From Roseomonas populi (GTDB lineage Bacteria > Pseudomonadota > Alphaproteobacteria > Acetobacterales > Acetobacteraceae), in assembly GCF_024594815.1 (NCBI RefSeq), contig NZ_JANJOU010000014.1, positions 1 to 64,000 on the forward strand: DNA of 64,000 nucleotides, in the 5' to 3' direction. This document shows positions 8,714-16,716 of the stretch, one piece after another (positions within the stretch are counted from its first letter, which is position 1; each line of letters begins with the position of its first letter). The notes beneath the pieces are model-generated. The model was not told the origin of the DNA and did no database searches. It saw only the letters and a list, made by a program, of their open reading frames with translations. A program made the translations under genes and the position numbers.

Positions 8714-8739
8714 CCGGGGGAGGGCTGCCCCTCCCCCGG
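8714..8739 (-). terminator. GC-rich hairpin after the solute-binding protein gene
   Basis: An 11-base perfect stem (8714-8724 with 8729-8739, four-base loop CTGC) lies about 12 bases beyond the stop of the solute-binding protein gene and before metX. It has no long T tail. Confidence 0.6.
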
Positions 8740-8750
8740 CGCCGGGCGGG

Positions 8751-10334
8751 CTACTGGCCCACCCGCACGTATCGCAGCGGGAAGTAGTTGTCCGCCATCT
8801 GCTGCAGGGTGATGTTGTTGCGCGCCGCCCAGACCACGACCTGCTGGTGCAGGGGGATGTGGCCGACCTGGTCGGCGTGGAGCTTCATCGCCTCGTCGAT
8901 CAGCTGCTGGCGCTTCGCGAGGTCGGTCTCCACCGCAATCTGGTCCGTCAGCTGGTCGAAACGGGGATTGCTCCAGCCGCCGGAGTTGAACACGCCGCGC
9001 TGGCCGCCGCGGGTGGCCATGATGTTGTAGAGCGTGTTGTGGGCGTCGTAGGTCGTGGGGGTCCAGCCCAGCATGTAGAAGCTGGTGTTGTAGCGGGGCG
9101 CCAGGATCTCCGCGAAGTAGCGGGCGCGGGTCTGGGCCGCGAGGTTCACCTTCACGCCGATGCGCGCCAGCATGGAGACCACCGCCGTGCAGATCGCCTC
9201 GTCGTTCACGTAGCGGTCGTTCGGGCAGTCCAGCGTCACGCTGAAGCCGTTGGGGTAGCCGGCCTCGGCCAGCAGCTGCTTGGCGCGGTTGATGTCCGGG
9301 CGCACCACGCGGTCCGCGCCCTCGCTCCAGCCGTTCACGCCCGGGCCGATCATCAGGCCGGTCGGGCGGGACTGGTTCCGCATGATGCGGGACTTGATGG
9401 CCTCCAGGTCGATGGCGAGCTGGAAGGCCTGGCGCACGCGCAGGTCCTTGAAGGGGTTCTTGCCGCGCACGTCGCTCTTCAGCAGCTCGTCGCGAACCTG
9501 GTCGAAGCCGAGGAAGACGGTGCGCAGCTCCGCCTGCTGGTGGATCCGCACGTTCGGCGCGCGGGAGAGGCGCTCCGTGTCCTGAGGGGGCACGGTGTAG
9601 ATCATGTCCACCTCGCCCGAGAGCAGGGCGGCGACACGGGTGGCGTCATTGCCGATGACGTTGAACACCACCTCGTCCAGGTTGTGCTCCGGCTTGTCCC
9701 ACCAGTTCGGGTTCGGGCGCAGCACCGTGCGCCGGTCGGGCTCGCGGCTGGCCAGCATGAAGGGGCCGGTGCCATTGGCATTGCGGGTGGCGAAGTTCTC
9801 CTGGCCCGTGGTCAGGTCCACGGCCTGGGTGGCGTTGTTCGCCTCCGCCCACTTCTTGGACATGATTGCCCAGGTGGTGATCTCCTCGAGGAAGATCGGG
9901 TCCGGGGCGTGGGTCTCGAACTCGACGGTGAAGTCGTCGATCTTGCGCACCTCCTTCACGGAGGAGAGCACGGAGGTGAGGTTGGAACCCTGGGCCCGCA
10001 CGCGCGTGGCGCTGAACACCACGTCATCGGCCGTGAAGGGCGTGCCGTCGTGGAACTTCACCCCCTGGCGCAGGTTCAGGCGCCACACGGTCGGCGAGGA
10101 CTGGGACCAGGAGGTCGCCAGCGCCGGCTCCACCTTCAGCTCCCGGTTCCGCCGCACCAGCGGCTCGTAGATGTTGTGCGTGAAGGTAAGGAGGAAGGTC
10201 TCGTTCCGCGCGTAGGGGTCCATGGAATTGACGTCGCCGTCATTGGCCCAGCGGAAGGTCGCCGCCTCGGCCGCAGAGCCGAAACCCATGCCCAGGGCCA
10301 GCGCCGCAGCGCCCGCCAGCAGAAGTCGTCGCAT
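8751..10334 (-). CDS. ABC transporter substrate-binding protein, peptide/nickel (SBP family 5) type
   Basis: The 527-residue periplasmic protein has a Sec signal peptide (MRRLLLAGAAALALGMG to AAEAA) and then a family 5 solute-binding fold. Family features are SMDPYARNETFLL, PALATSWSQSSPTVWRLNLR, GVKFHDGTPFTADDVVFS and, near the C-terminus, HADQVGHIPLHQQVVVWA. It should bind an oligopeptide-like ligand for an ABC importer. No DppB/C/D/F-like genes adjoin it: metX is downstream and a repeat element upstream. The permease must be elsewhere, or this is a lone receptor. Confidence 0.9.
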   Translation of the reverse strand: MRRLLLAGAAALALGMGFGSAAEAATFRWANDGDVNSMDPYARNETFLLTFTHNIYEPLVRRNRELKVEPALATSWSQSSPTVWRLNLRQGVKFHDGTPFTADDVVFSATRVRAQGSNLTSVLSSVKEVRKIDDFTVEFETHAPDPIFLEEITTWAIMSKKWAEANNATQAVDLTTGQENFATRNANGTGPFMLASREPDRRTVLRPNPNWWDKPEHNLDEVVFNVIGNDATRVAALLSGEVDMIYTVPPQDTERLSRAPNVRIHQQAELRTVFLGFDQVRDELLKSDVRGKNPFKDLRVRQAFQLAIDLEAIKSRIMRNQSRPTGLMIGPGVNGWSEGADRVVRPDINRAKQLLAEAGYPNGFSVTLDCPNDRYVNDEAICTAVVSMLARIGVKVNLAAQTRARYFAEILAPRYNTSFYMLGWTPTTYDAHNTLYNIMATRGGQRGVFNSGGWSNPRFDQLTDQIAVETDLAKRQQLIDEAMKLHADQVGHIPLHQQVVVWAARNNITLQQMADNYFPLRYVRVGQ

Positions 10335-10435
10335 CCCAGTTCTCCCCGTTCTTGGATTCGGCCGGGAAGGCTAGGCGGGTGGCGAGCAAATGGGAACGGG
10401 TGCGCGGTCGGGGGCTCCGCCCCCGAGCCCCCGAC

Positions 10436-10670
10436 AGGGGAAGAAAGAATTCTTCCCCTGAACCCTATCATCTTTCTTTTTCGGGCTGCCGCGGGATGCG
10501 GGACTGGTGCCGCAGGCATTCCGAATTCAGTGCGGCGCAGACTGGCATGTTCCGCGCCGAGCGGCATGGCCGCTCGGCGAACCGCAAGCCCCGCATTCCG
10601 CGGCAGCCCCGAAGAAAAAGATGAGGGTGGGGGTTCAAGGGGGAGGGAGAATTCCTTCTCTCTCCCCCCT
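10436..10670. repeat. Family B intergenic hairpin element, copy 2 (inverted-repeat, MITE-like)
   Basis: This 235-bp element has long terminal inverted repeats. The left end is a stem AGGGGAAGAA/TTCTTCCCCT (10436-10459), a TATCATCTTTCTTTTTC tract and GGGCTGCCGCGGGATGCGGG. The right end is the reverse complement of the same order, ending in a second GAATTC hairpin (10638-10670). The centre holds a dyad GCCGAGCGGC-ATG-GCCGCTCGGC (10556-10578). It lies between atpF and the solute-binding protein gene. No gene is seen in 10335-10736. Confidence 0.85.
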
Positions 10671-10689
10671 CGCAGGCCCGGAAACGCAA

Positions 10690-10711
10690 ACGGGGGCCTC
10701 GCGGCCCCCGT
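10690..10711 (-). terminator. Terminator of the F0 ATP-synthase operon
   Basis: A nine-base perfect stem (10690-10698 with 10703-10711, loop TCGC) lies 25 bases beyond the atpF stop. The minus-strand sequence after it is T-rich (TTTGCGTTTCC), as in an intrinsic terminator. Confidence 0.75.
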
Positions 10712-10736
10712 GAAGCATCGGAATGCGGCGTGCCGG

Positions 10737-11243
10737 TCAGGCCGCGCGCAGGGCCCTCGGCAGGTCAGACACGGCCTTGTCCACCATGGCAGCGTCGCCC
10801 TCGGCGGTCAGCTTCTCCGCGATGACGGAGCGAGCGGCGGCGGCGGCAATCTCGGCCGCGGCCTGCCGCACCTCGGCCAGAGCGCTGGCCTCGGCGGCGG
10901 CGATGCGGTCCATCGCCATGCGCTCGCGCCGGGCGGCGTTGGCCTCGGCCTCGGCAGTGGCGGCGGCGGCCACGCGGTCGGCCTCGGTGCGGGCGCGGGT
11001 CACCATCTCCTCGGCCTCGCGCAGGGCGGCGGCGCGGTCGGCCTCGGCCTGCTTGCGCATGGCCTCGGCCTCCTCACGGAGCTTCGTGGCCTCGGCCAAC
11101 TCGGCCCGCACCTGGGCGCCGCGGGCGTCGAGCGCGGCGGCAGCCTTGCTCCACATCGTCCGGCCCAGCAGGAGCAGGAAGACGACGAAGGAGACGGCGA
11201 CCCAGAACTTCGGGTCCAGCCAGAAATGCTCGTAGTGGTGCAT
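10737..11243 (-). CDS. atpF: F0F1 ATP synthase subunit b
   Basis: The 168-residue protein has one N-terminal transmembrane helix (FWVAVSFVVFLLLLGRTMW). A long Ala/Glu/Arg-rich coiled coil follows (about residues 30-150) and forms half of the peripheral stalk. It is the last gene of the operon I-a-c-b'-b. The ATG at 11243 overlaps the stop of the b' gene (TGATG), indicating translational coupling. The hairpin at 10690-10711 closes the operon. Confidence 0.95.
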   Translation of the reverse strand: MHHYEHFWLDPKFWVAVSFVVFLLLLGRTMWSKAAAALDARGAQVRAELAEATKLREEAEAMRKQAEADRAAALREAEEMVTRARTEADRVAAAATAEAEANAARRERMAMDRIAAAEASALAEVRQAAAEIAAAAARSVIAEKLTAEGDAAMVDKAVSDLPRALRAA

Positions 11244-12010
11244 CACGCGGCTCCCATGTTCCGGGCGGACAGCTCGCGGGACACGGCCGCGTCCACCGCC
11301 GCCTTGTCCTCGATCCCGGCCAGGCGCTGCACCAGGGCCGCCGCGGCGTCAGTGGCGGCCTCGCGCAGGGCGCCCATGGCGGCGTCGCGGGCGGCGCCGA
11401 TCCGGGTCTCGGCCTCGGTGATCTGGGCGTTCAGGCGCTCGGCCAGGGCCTCGGCCCGCTTCGCCGCATCGGCCTGGGCGGCCTGGGTTGCGGCGGCGAT
11501 GGAGGCCTGGGCCTCGGCGCGGGCGCGGGCGGTGCTGTCGCGCTGCCCGGCCTCGGCGGCCTCAGCCTGGGCGCGGGCGTCGCGCGCCGCATCCAGGTCG
11601 GAGGCGATGCGGGCGCGCCGGGTCTCCAGCACCTCCGCCACCGGCGGCAGCAGGTAGTGGGCGGCCAGGAAGACCAGCAGCCCGAAGATGACGAAGAGCC
11701 AGATCACCTGCGCGATGGTCAGGGGATTGGCGAAATCCAGCTGCGGCATGCCGCCGGCATCGGCGGCCTCGCGGGCGGCGTGCTCGTACTCGGCTGCCGT
11801 CCGGTTCGCCTCCCGCACCGCGGTGGCGCGGTCGCTGTCCGCCTGCACGGCAACGCTCTCGCCCTGCTGTCCAGGGAGGGGGGCGTTGGTCTGCACCGAG
11901 CCGGTCGGCGCGGGGGCCGTGACGTGCTGGGCGAGCGCGGCGGGCGCCTGCGAGAGCAGGAGGGCCAGGGCTGCCGCATGCCAGAGCTGGGCGAACGGGA
12001 GGCGGATCAT
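11243..12010 (-). CDS. atpF': F0F1 ATP synthase subunit b' with long N-terminal extension
   Basis: The 255-residue protein is about 90 residues longer than usual for b'. The standard part starts at MPQLDFANPLTIAQV, then a transmembrane helix (IWLFVIFGLLVFLAAHYLL) and a stalk coiled coil (ETRRARIASDLDAARD onward). In front is a signal-peptide-like segment (hydrophobic core to APAALAQ) and a polar Pro/Ala/Gln-rich linker. The extension would put a tail in the periplasm, whether or not it is cleaved. The start at 12010 has a GGAG site; an internal start near residue 87 would restore a conventional length, but the upstream reading frame looks genuinely coding. Confidence 0.88.
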   Translation of the reverse strand: MIRLPFAQLWHAAALALLLSQAPAALAQHVTAPAPTGSVQTNAPLPGQQGESVAVQADSDRATAVREANRTAAEYEHAAREAADAGGMPQLDFANPLTIAQVIWLFVIFGLLVFLAAHYLLPPVAEVLETRRARIASDLDAARDARAQAEAAEAGQRDSTARARAEAQASIAAATQAAQADAAKRAEALAERLNAQITEAETRIGAARDAAMGALREAATDAAAALVQRLAGIEDKAAVDAAVSRELSARNMGAA

Positions 12011-12032
12011 ACGGTCTCCGTTCCGCGGCGGA

Positions 12033-12057
12033 CGGCCGGGGGAGGAACCCCCGGCCG
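12033..12057 (-). promoter_or_regulatory. Intercistronic hairpin between atpE (c) and the b' gene
   Basis: A perfect ten-base stem CGGCCGGGGG/CCCCCGGCCG (12033-12042 with 12048-12057, five-base loop) sits 15 bases after the c-subunit stop and before the b' start. The c subunit is needed in many copies per complex, so a hairpin here could stabilise an upstream mRNA fragment or partly terminate transcription. That role is inference. Confidence 0.55.
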
Positions 12058-12071
12058 CCCCGCGGAGCCGA

Positions 12072-12311
12072 TCAGGCGAAGAGGATGAGGAAGGCGATGA
12101 GCAGCGCGAAGAGCGCGACCGCTTCCGTCAGGGCGAAGCCCAGGATGCCGATCGGGAACACCGCGTCGCGGGCCGACGGGTTGCGGGCAACGCTGTTGAT
12201 CAGCGAGGAGAAGATGTTGCCGATGCCGAGGCCGACGCCGAAGAGCGCGATCACGGCGAGGCCGGCACCGAGCGCCTTGTAGGCACCGAGATAGGCGGCG
12301 GGGTCGTTCAT
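12072..12311 (-). CDS. atpE: F0F1 ATP synthase subunit c
   Basis: The 79-residue hairpin of two transmembrane helices forms the proton-driven ring. The polar loop is ARNPSARD, and the proton-carrying carboxylate is Glu in helix 2 (ALTEAVALF, about residue 62). The glycine-rich packing pattern in helix 1 is [17 protein letters not shown]. No sodium-ring signature is apparent. An AAGGAAAG site precedes the start. Confidence 0.97.
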   Translation of the reverse strand: MNDPAAYLGAYKALGAGLAVIALFGVGLGIGNIFSSLINSVARNPSARDAVFPIGILGFALTEAVALFALLIAFLILFA

Positions 12312-12357
12312 CGAAGTGTCTTTCCTTGCTTGGAAAAGGGGACGTCCGGCACGTCTT

Positions 12358-13113
12358 TTAGTGCAGGTGCACCGCGTCGTGCAGGTAGATGCTGGTGAGG
12401 ATTGCGAAGACGTAGGCCTGGAGGAAGGCGACGAGGATCTCGAAGCCGACCAGGGCCACGTTCACCGCGAGCGGCAGCGCGGCGCCGAAGATGCCGACGG
12501 CGCCCAGCGAGCCGATCAGCACGATGAAGGTCGCGAAGACCTTCAGCATCACGTGCCCCGCGACCATGTTCGCGAAGAGACGGATGGAGAGGGACACCGG
12601 GCGGGAGATGTAGGACACGATCTCGACCGGGATGATGATGGGAGCGAGCCAGAGCGGCGCGCCCTCGGGGAAGAAGTAGCCGAAGAACTTCTTCCCGTGG
12701 ATCGCCAGCGCCACCACCGTGGTCACCACGAAGACCAGGAAGGCCAGCCCGAAGGTGACGGCGATGTGGGAGGTGTAGGTGAAGGCGTAGGGCAACAGGC
12801 CCAGCATGTTGCCGAAGAGGACGAACATGAAGAGCGCGAAGACGAAGGGGAAGTAGCGGCGGCCCTCATGGCCGACCTGGCCGACGACGACGCCTTCGAC
12901 GAACTCGTAGAGCATCTCCGCCGCGGACTGCAGCCGGCCCGGGACGAGGGCTCGGTGGCGCATGCCGTAGACGAAAAGGAGGGTGATGAGGCCCACGGCC
13001 AGCAGCATGTGCGCGTTGGACTGGGAGAAGCCCACGGCGCGGCCGATGGGGCCCAGGACAGGCACCAGCTCGAACTGGCTCAGCGCGTCGATCGTCTTGC
13101 CTTCGGCGGCCAC
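12358..13113 (-). CDS. atpB: F0F1 ATP synthase subunit a
   Basis: The 251-residue polytopic membrane protein forms the proton half-channels beside the c ring. The essential Arg lies in [14 protein letters not shown]. Other family segments are [18 protein letters not shown] and [15 protein letters not shown] near the C-terminus. It starts with GTG at 13113 behind an AGGGA site, 15 bases after atpI. Confidence 0.96.
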   Translation of the reverse strand: MAAEGKTIDALSQFELVPVLGPIGRAVGFSQSNAHMLLAVGLITLLFVYGMRHRALVPGRLQSAAEMLYEFVEGVVVGQVGHEGRRYFPFVFALFMFVLFGNMLGLLPYAFTYTSHIAVTFGLAFLVFVVTTVVALAIHGKKFFGYFFPEGAPLWLAPIIIPVEIVSYISRPVSLSIRLFANMVAGHVMLKVFATFIVLIGSLGAVGIFGAALPLAVNVALVGFEILVAFLQAYVFAILTSIYLHDAVHLH

Positions 13114-13128
13114 GTCTTGGTCCCTGTT

Positions 13129-13428
13129 CTACGGTCCGGCTTCCGGGCGGGGCTTAAACAAGCGGTAGAGGTTCAGCACCCCGGCGGCACCGCCCACGAA
13201 GAAAAAGACGAGGAAGAGCCAGGGAAAGGTCCCGAGCCAGCGATCCAGGCCGAAGCCCAGTGCCGCGCCCACGACCAGCGCCGAAACCACCTCGACCCCC
13301 GCGCGGAAGCCAATTCCCCACGGGCCCGTCGGCAGTCCGCCCTCCCCCCCTGTTCGGGGCTTTGGGTCCAGGCCCTGGCGGGTCCTGGCCTGCCTCAGCC
13401 GGTCGTCGAAGCCGTCCCGGTTTTCCAC
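13129..13428 (-). CDS. atpI: ATP synthase accessory protein AtpI
   Basis: The 99-residue protein has a charged N-terminus (ENRDGFDDRLRQAR) and two transmembrane helices (AGVEVVSALVVGAALGFGLD and FPWLFLVFFFVGGAAG), the AtpI/AtpZ layout. AtpI helps c-ring assembly and possibly Mg2+ uptake. The GTG at 13428 is chosen for its strong GGAGGAG site; an open frame runs further upstream without one. It is first in the F0 operon, so the operon promoter should lie in 13429-13575. Confidence 0.9.
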   Translation of the reverse strand: MENRDGFDDRLRQARTRQGLDPKPRTGGEGGLPTGPWGIGFRAGVEVVSALVVGAALGFGLDRWLGTFPWLFLVFFFVGGAAGVLNLYRLFKPRPEAGP

Positions 13429-13575
13429 TCTGCTCCTCCGCGGTTGTCCCCCGGAAGGCAGGGGGTCCCTAAATTGGCGTCCATGTGAAGTCAAGCCGGC
13501 GCGGGCCTGCAACGGTGCCTTAACAGCCGCTTCCCGCGCGTTGTTGCAACGGCTCCGGTCTCACGCCCCTTTTCG

Positions 13576-15444
13576 CTAGGCACCGATAAACCCGCCGGAC
13601 TGCCGCGCCCAGAGGCGGGCGTAGGGGCCGCCCCGGGCCAGCAGCACCTCGTGCGGGCCGCTCTCCACGATCCGGCCCTCCTCCAGCACCACCAGCCGGT
13701 CCAGCTGCGCGAGCGTCGAGAGGCGGTGGGCGATGGCGATCACCGTCTTGCCCTCCATCAAGGTGGAGAGCCCCTCCTGGATCGCCGCCTCCACCTCCGA
13801 GTCGAGGGCGCTCGTCGCCTCGTCCAGCACGAGGATCGGGGCGTCCTTCAGCAGCACGCGGGCGATGGCCACGCGCTGGCGCTGGCCGCCGGAGAGCTTC
13901 ACGCCCCGCTCCCCGGCATGGGCTTCGTAGCCCGTGCGGCCCCGCCAGTCGGACAGCGTGCGGATGAAGCCGTCCGCCTCGGCCCGGCGCGCGGCGGCGG
14001 CTACTTCCTCGTCCGTCGCCTCCGGCCGGCCGAAGCGGATGTTGTCGCCGATGGAACGGTGCAGCAGCGCGGTGTCCTGGGTGACCATGCCGATGGCGCC
14101 GCGCAGGCTCTCCGCCGTCACCCCCGCAATGTCCTGGCCGTCGATCGTGATGCGGCCGGATTCCGGGTGGAAGAAGCGCAGCAGCAGGTTCACCGCCGTG
14201 GTCTTGCCAGCGCCTGACCGGCCGACGAGGCCCACCCGCTCACCCGGGCGGATATCCAGGTCGAAGCCGTCCAGCACGGCGCGGTCCGCGCGGCCATAGC
14301 CGAAGTGCACGCCCTCGAACCGGATGGCGCCCCGGCGCACGGCCAGGGGAACGGCACCGGGCGGGTCCGGCTCAGTGGGCGGGGCGGCAATGGTGCGGAT
14401 GGATTCCTGCACCACGCCGATGCTCTCGAAGATGGCGCCGACGTTGAAGGCCACCCAGCCCGAGATGTTGGCCATCTGCCAGGCCATGGGCAGGGCCGTG
14501 GCGACGGTGGCCGCCTCAATCTCCCCGGCCATCCAGAGGCGGATGGAGAGCACCGCCATGCCCACCAGCAACAGGGCATTGAGGGCGGAGAGAACGGCGG
14601 CGTTGACGGTGATCTGCCGCATCTGTCGCTGAAAGGCGGCGGTCAGGCCCGTCACCCCCTCCGCCACAAAGGCATCCTCCCGCTCCGCCCGGGCGAAGAG
14701 CTTGATGGAGAGGATGTTGGTGTAGGCGTCCACGATCCGGCCCGTGAGCAGGCTGCGCTGCTCGGAGGCCGCGCGAGAGCGGTCCCGCAGCCGGGGGACG
14801 ACCACACGGAGAAAGGCGGCGTAGGCGAGGAACCAGAGGAGGATGGGCAGCGCCAGCCGCCAATCCGCCCCCGCCAGCCAGATCACGGCGGAGGAGCCAT
14901 AGACGAGGATGTACCAGACCGCCGTGACTGCCTGGGTCACGGATTCCCGCAGCGCCGGCCCGGCCTGCATCACCCGGTTCGCGATCCGGCCGGCAAAGTC
15001 CTCCTGGAAGAAGGGCCAGCCCTGGCGGGAGACGAGGCGATGGGACTGCCAGCGGATGAGGCTGGTGAAGGCGGGGTTGATCGCCTGATTGGCGACGAGG
15101 TTCTGGGCGAGGATGGAGGCCGGGCGCAGCAGCAGCATCACCACGGCCATCCCGGCGAGGGCCCAGCCGGCCTCCGGGATCAGCCGGTCCGGCGCGTGGG
15201 CGCCGAGCAGGGCGACCAGCCGGCCGATGAAAACGGGGATGAGGCTGTCCAGCACCGCCACGATGAAGCCCGTGGCGAAGAGGGCTGCCACCAGCACCCG
15301 CGCCTGCCGGGCGAAGTGCCAGTAGAAGCCCAGCAGCGCGGTGGGGGGCGGCCCCTCCGGCACCGGCACGCCGCCGATCCGTGCCGCCTTCGCCCCGGGC
15401 GGCGCGACGGGGTCGAGAAAGGATTCGAAGGCGCGGAAAGGCAT
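13576..15444 (-). CDS. ABC exporter, fused membrane and ATPase domains (MsbA/multidrug type)
   Basis: The 622-residue half-transporter has about six transmembrane helices (residues 40-350), then a nucleotide-binding domain. Walker A is GRSGAGKTT, the signature is LSGGQRQRVAIARVLL, Walker B is ILVLDEATSALDSEVE and the switch is IAHRLST. Homodimers of this type export lipids, drugs or peptides; the substrate is unknown. The ATG at 15444 starts MPFRAFESFLDP; an open frame running 36 codons further is only read-through of the adjoining repeat. Confidence 0.92.
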   Translation of the reverse strand: MPFRAFESFLDPVAPPGAKAARIGGVPVPEGPPPTALLGFYWHFARQARVLVAALFATGFIVAVLDSLIPVFIGRLVALLGAHAPDRLIPEAGWALAGMAVVMLLLRPASILAQNLVANQAINPAFTSLIRWQSHRLVSRQGWPFFQEDFAGRIANRVMQAGPALRESVTQAVTAVWYILVYGSSAVIWLAGADWRLALPILLWFLAYAAFLRVVVPRLRDRSRAASEQRSLLTGRIVDAYTNILSIKLFARAEREDAFVAEGVTGLTAAFQRQMRQITVNAAVLSALNALLLVGMAVLSIRLWMAGEIEAATVATALPMAWQMANISGWVAFNVGAIFESIGVVQESIRTIAAPPTEPDPPGAVPLAVRRGAIRFEGVHFGYGRADRAVLDGFDLDIRPGERVGLVGRSGAGKTTAVNLLLRFFHPESGRITIDGQDIAGVTAESLRGAIGMVTQDTALLHRSIGDNIRFGRPEATDEEVAAAARRAEADGFIRTLSDWRGRTGYEAHAGERGVKLSGGQRQRVAIARVLLKDAPILVLDEATSALDSEVEAAIQEGLSTLMEGKTVIAIAHRLSTLAQLDRLVVLEEGRIVESGPHEVLLARGGPYARLWARQSGGFIGA

Positions 15445-15498
15445 GGGCGGGCATTTAGGCCCGCCCGGGCCAGGGTGACAGCCTTGCGGTGGCGGTCT

Positions 15499-15752
15499 GT
15501 CCCGGGGAGAGGAAGAAGGAATTCTTCCTCTCCCCGGACCCCTCTCCATCATCTTTTTCTATCAGCTGGTCTGGGCTTCGCTGACGGTGCGCCTCGGCTC
15601 GTGGAGCCGAGGCGACTGCAAGGGCAGGGTCAGACCCTTCACCGGAGACCCCGTCTCAAATCAGTCCCCGCGGCAGCCCGATGCAGGTCCAGGAGGCTTA
15701 GCCTCCTGGCGGGGATCCAAGGGGCGGAGCCCCTTGGGGCCGGACAGGTCAG
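15499..15752 (+). repeat. Family A intergenic hairpin element, copy 2
   Basis: The outer stem has perfect 16-base arms (15502-15517 and 15522-15537, loop GGAA), the same arm sequence as the copy at 2919-2954. CCATCATCTTTTTCT follows. Then come a dyad GCCTCGGCTC-GTG-GAGCCGAGGC (15591-15613), a CGGCAGCCCGATGCAGGTCC block, a second dyad (15689-15709, loop TTA) and a closing stem CCAAGGGGC-GGA-GCCCCTTGG (15717-15737). It separates the ABC exporter start from the gspK stop. The remaining 15753-15882 shows nothing I can name. Confidence 0.9.
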
Positions 15753-15882
15753 GAAAAGACCCAACCACGAGCGAGAGTCCTGCAGCCGCCAGTGGTTTGC
15801 CCGTACCGGCCGCGGCGCGTTGAACGCCGGATGGGGCGAAAACTGCGAATGGTCAGGACGAAGCTCACGGAAGCCGCCGCCC

Positions 15883-16716
15883 TCAGGGATGGACCGGCTG
15901 CCACTCCAACACCCGCCCGAGGACACCGTTGGCAGCTGCCACGTTCACCACCGCCGTGACGCGCGCTTCCACGGCGCCGGTCTGGGCCCTGGCCTCGATG
16001 CGCCAGATCACGCGCCGGCCGGCCTCACCGCTGGAGGCCGAAGGCGTCCTCAACACGCCCGCGCGGGCCGGCATGGTGGACCGGGCATCGTCGGCTTGAA
16101 GCAGGGCCGCCTGGACCAGGGGCGGCGCCGAACTCCTGGCCGGCCAGGAACGGCCGGTATGCACGGTCACTCCGTCGCGCACGGCGGCCACCAGGGCGGG
16201 CGTCACACCCGGGATTGCAGCCAGGTCGCTTGTGCTGCGGAAAGTCGGGCGGCGCTGATCCGCCTCGCGGGCATCGCCGGCCGGCATTCGCTGCGCCGGG
16301 GACTGGGTACGCCATTCCACGACTTGCCCGGCCAGCACTCCGGCCGCCCGCTCCTCGACCCCGACGGCCCGGAACAGTGCGGCCAGCAGCGGCTCGGGCG
16401 CTGCGTTCAGGTCAACACGGCCCTCCTCGTCGGCCGCCTGCACCGCCACCTCGCTCCGGCCCAGGGGAAAGGCGAAAGCAGCACTCGGCGGCCGCGCCGC
16501 CGGCTCCTGCAGGGCGAGCCGGTGCGCCGCGGCCCAGATGCCACCCTCGGCCGCCGCGCGGGCCGCCGCCAGGTCCACCTCGATCCGCGATGCGCCGGCG
16601 CCCGCCGCCGCCAGGCGCATCGCCACGGTCCCCAGTACGCCGACGAGCAGCGCGATCCAGAGCGCGAAGACGAGCGCCGAGCCCTCTCGCCTAGCGGATC
16701 GGCGGCAGGGCGTCAT
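15883..16716 (-). CDS. gspK: Type II secretion minor pseudopilin GspK
   Basis: This 277-residue protein starts with a short basic leader and a hydrophobic helix (GSALVFALWIALLVGVLGTVA). It lacks the usual Glu at position +5, as GspK proteins do. Conserved GspK segments follow: AAARAAAEGGIW, DEEGRVDLNAAP and the DLAAIPGVTPALVAAV helix-hairpin-like region. GspK caps the pseudopilus tip with GspI and GspJ, which lie in the plus arm 27 kb away. Its start overlaps the 3' end of gspD by 26 bases. Confidence 0.88.
   Translation of the reverse strand: MTPCRRSARREGSALVFALWIALLVGVLGTVAMRLAAAGAGASRIEVDLAAARAAAEGGIWAAAHRLALQEPAARPPSAAFAFPLGRSEVAVQAADEEGRVDLNAAPEPLLAALFRAVGVEERAAGVLAGQVVEWRTQSPAQRMPAGDAREADQRRPTFRSTSDLAAIPGVTPALVAAVRDGVTVHTGRSWPARSSAPPLVQAALLQADDARSTMPARAGVLRTPSASSGEAGRRVIWRIEARAQTGAVEARVTAVVNVAAANGVLGRVLEWQPVHP

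Noticed and set aside
8658-8750. Possible SAM riboswitch upstream of metX
   Set aside because: The 93-base gap is mostly the terminator hairpin of the preceding gene; no SAM-II or other SAM aptamer core was recognised.
10436-10670. Family B element considered as an insertion sequence
   Set aside because: It has inverted-repeat ends but is only about 235 bp and has no transposase frame, so at most it is a non-autonomous element.
7554-11657. 1367-codon plus-strand open frame across metX, the solute-binding protein and atpF
   Set aside because: It runs antisense through several clearly real genes and two repeat arms; its composition is that of a shadow frame.
15445-15552. 36-codon N-terminal extension of the ABC exporter
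   Set aside because: It reads through the family A hairpin element; the exporter fold begins at the ATG at 15444.
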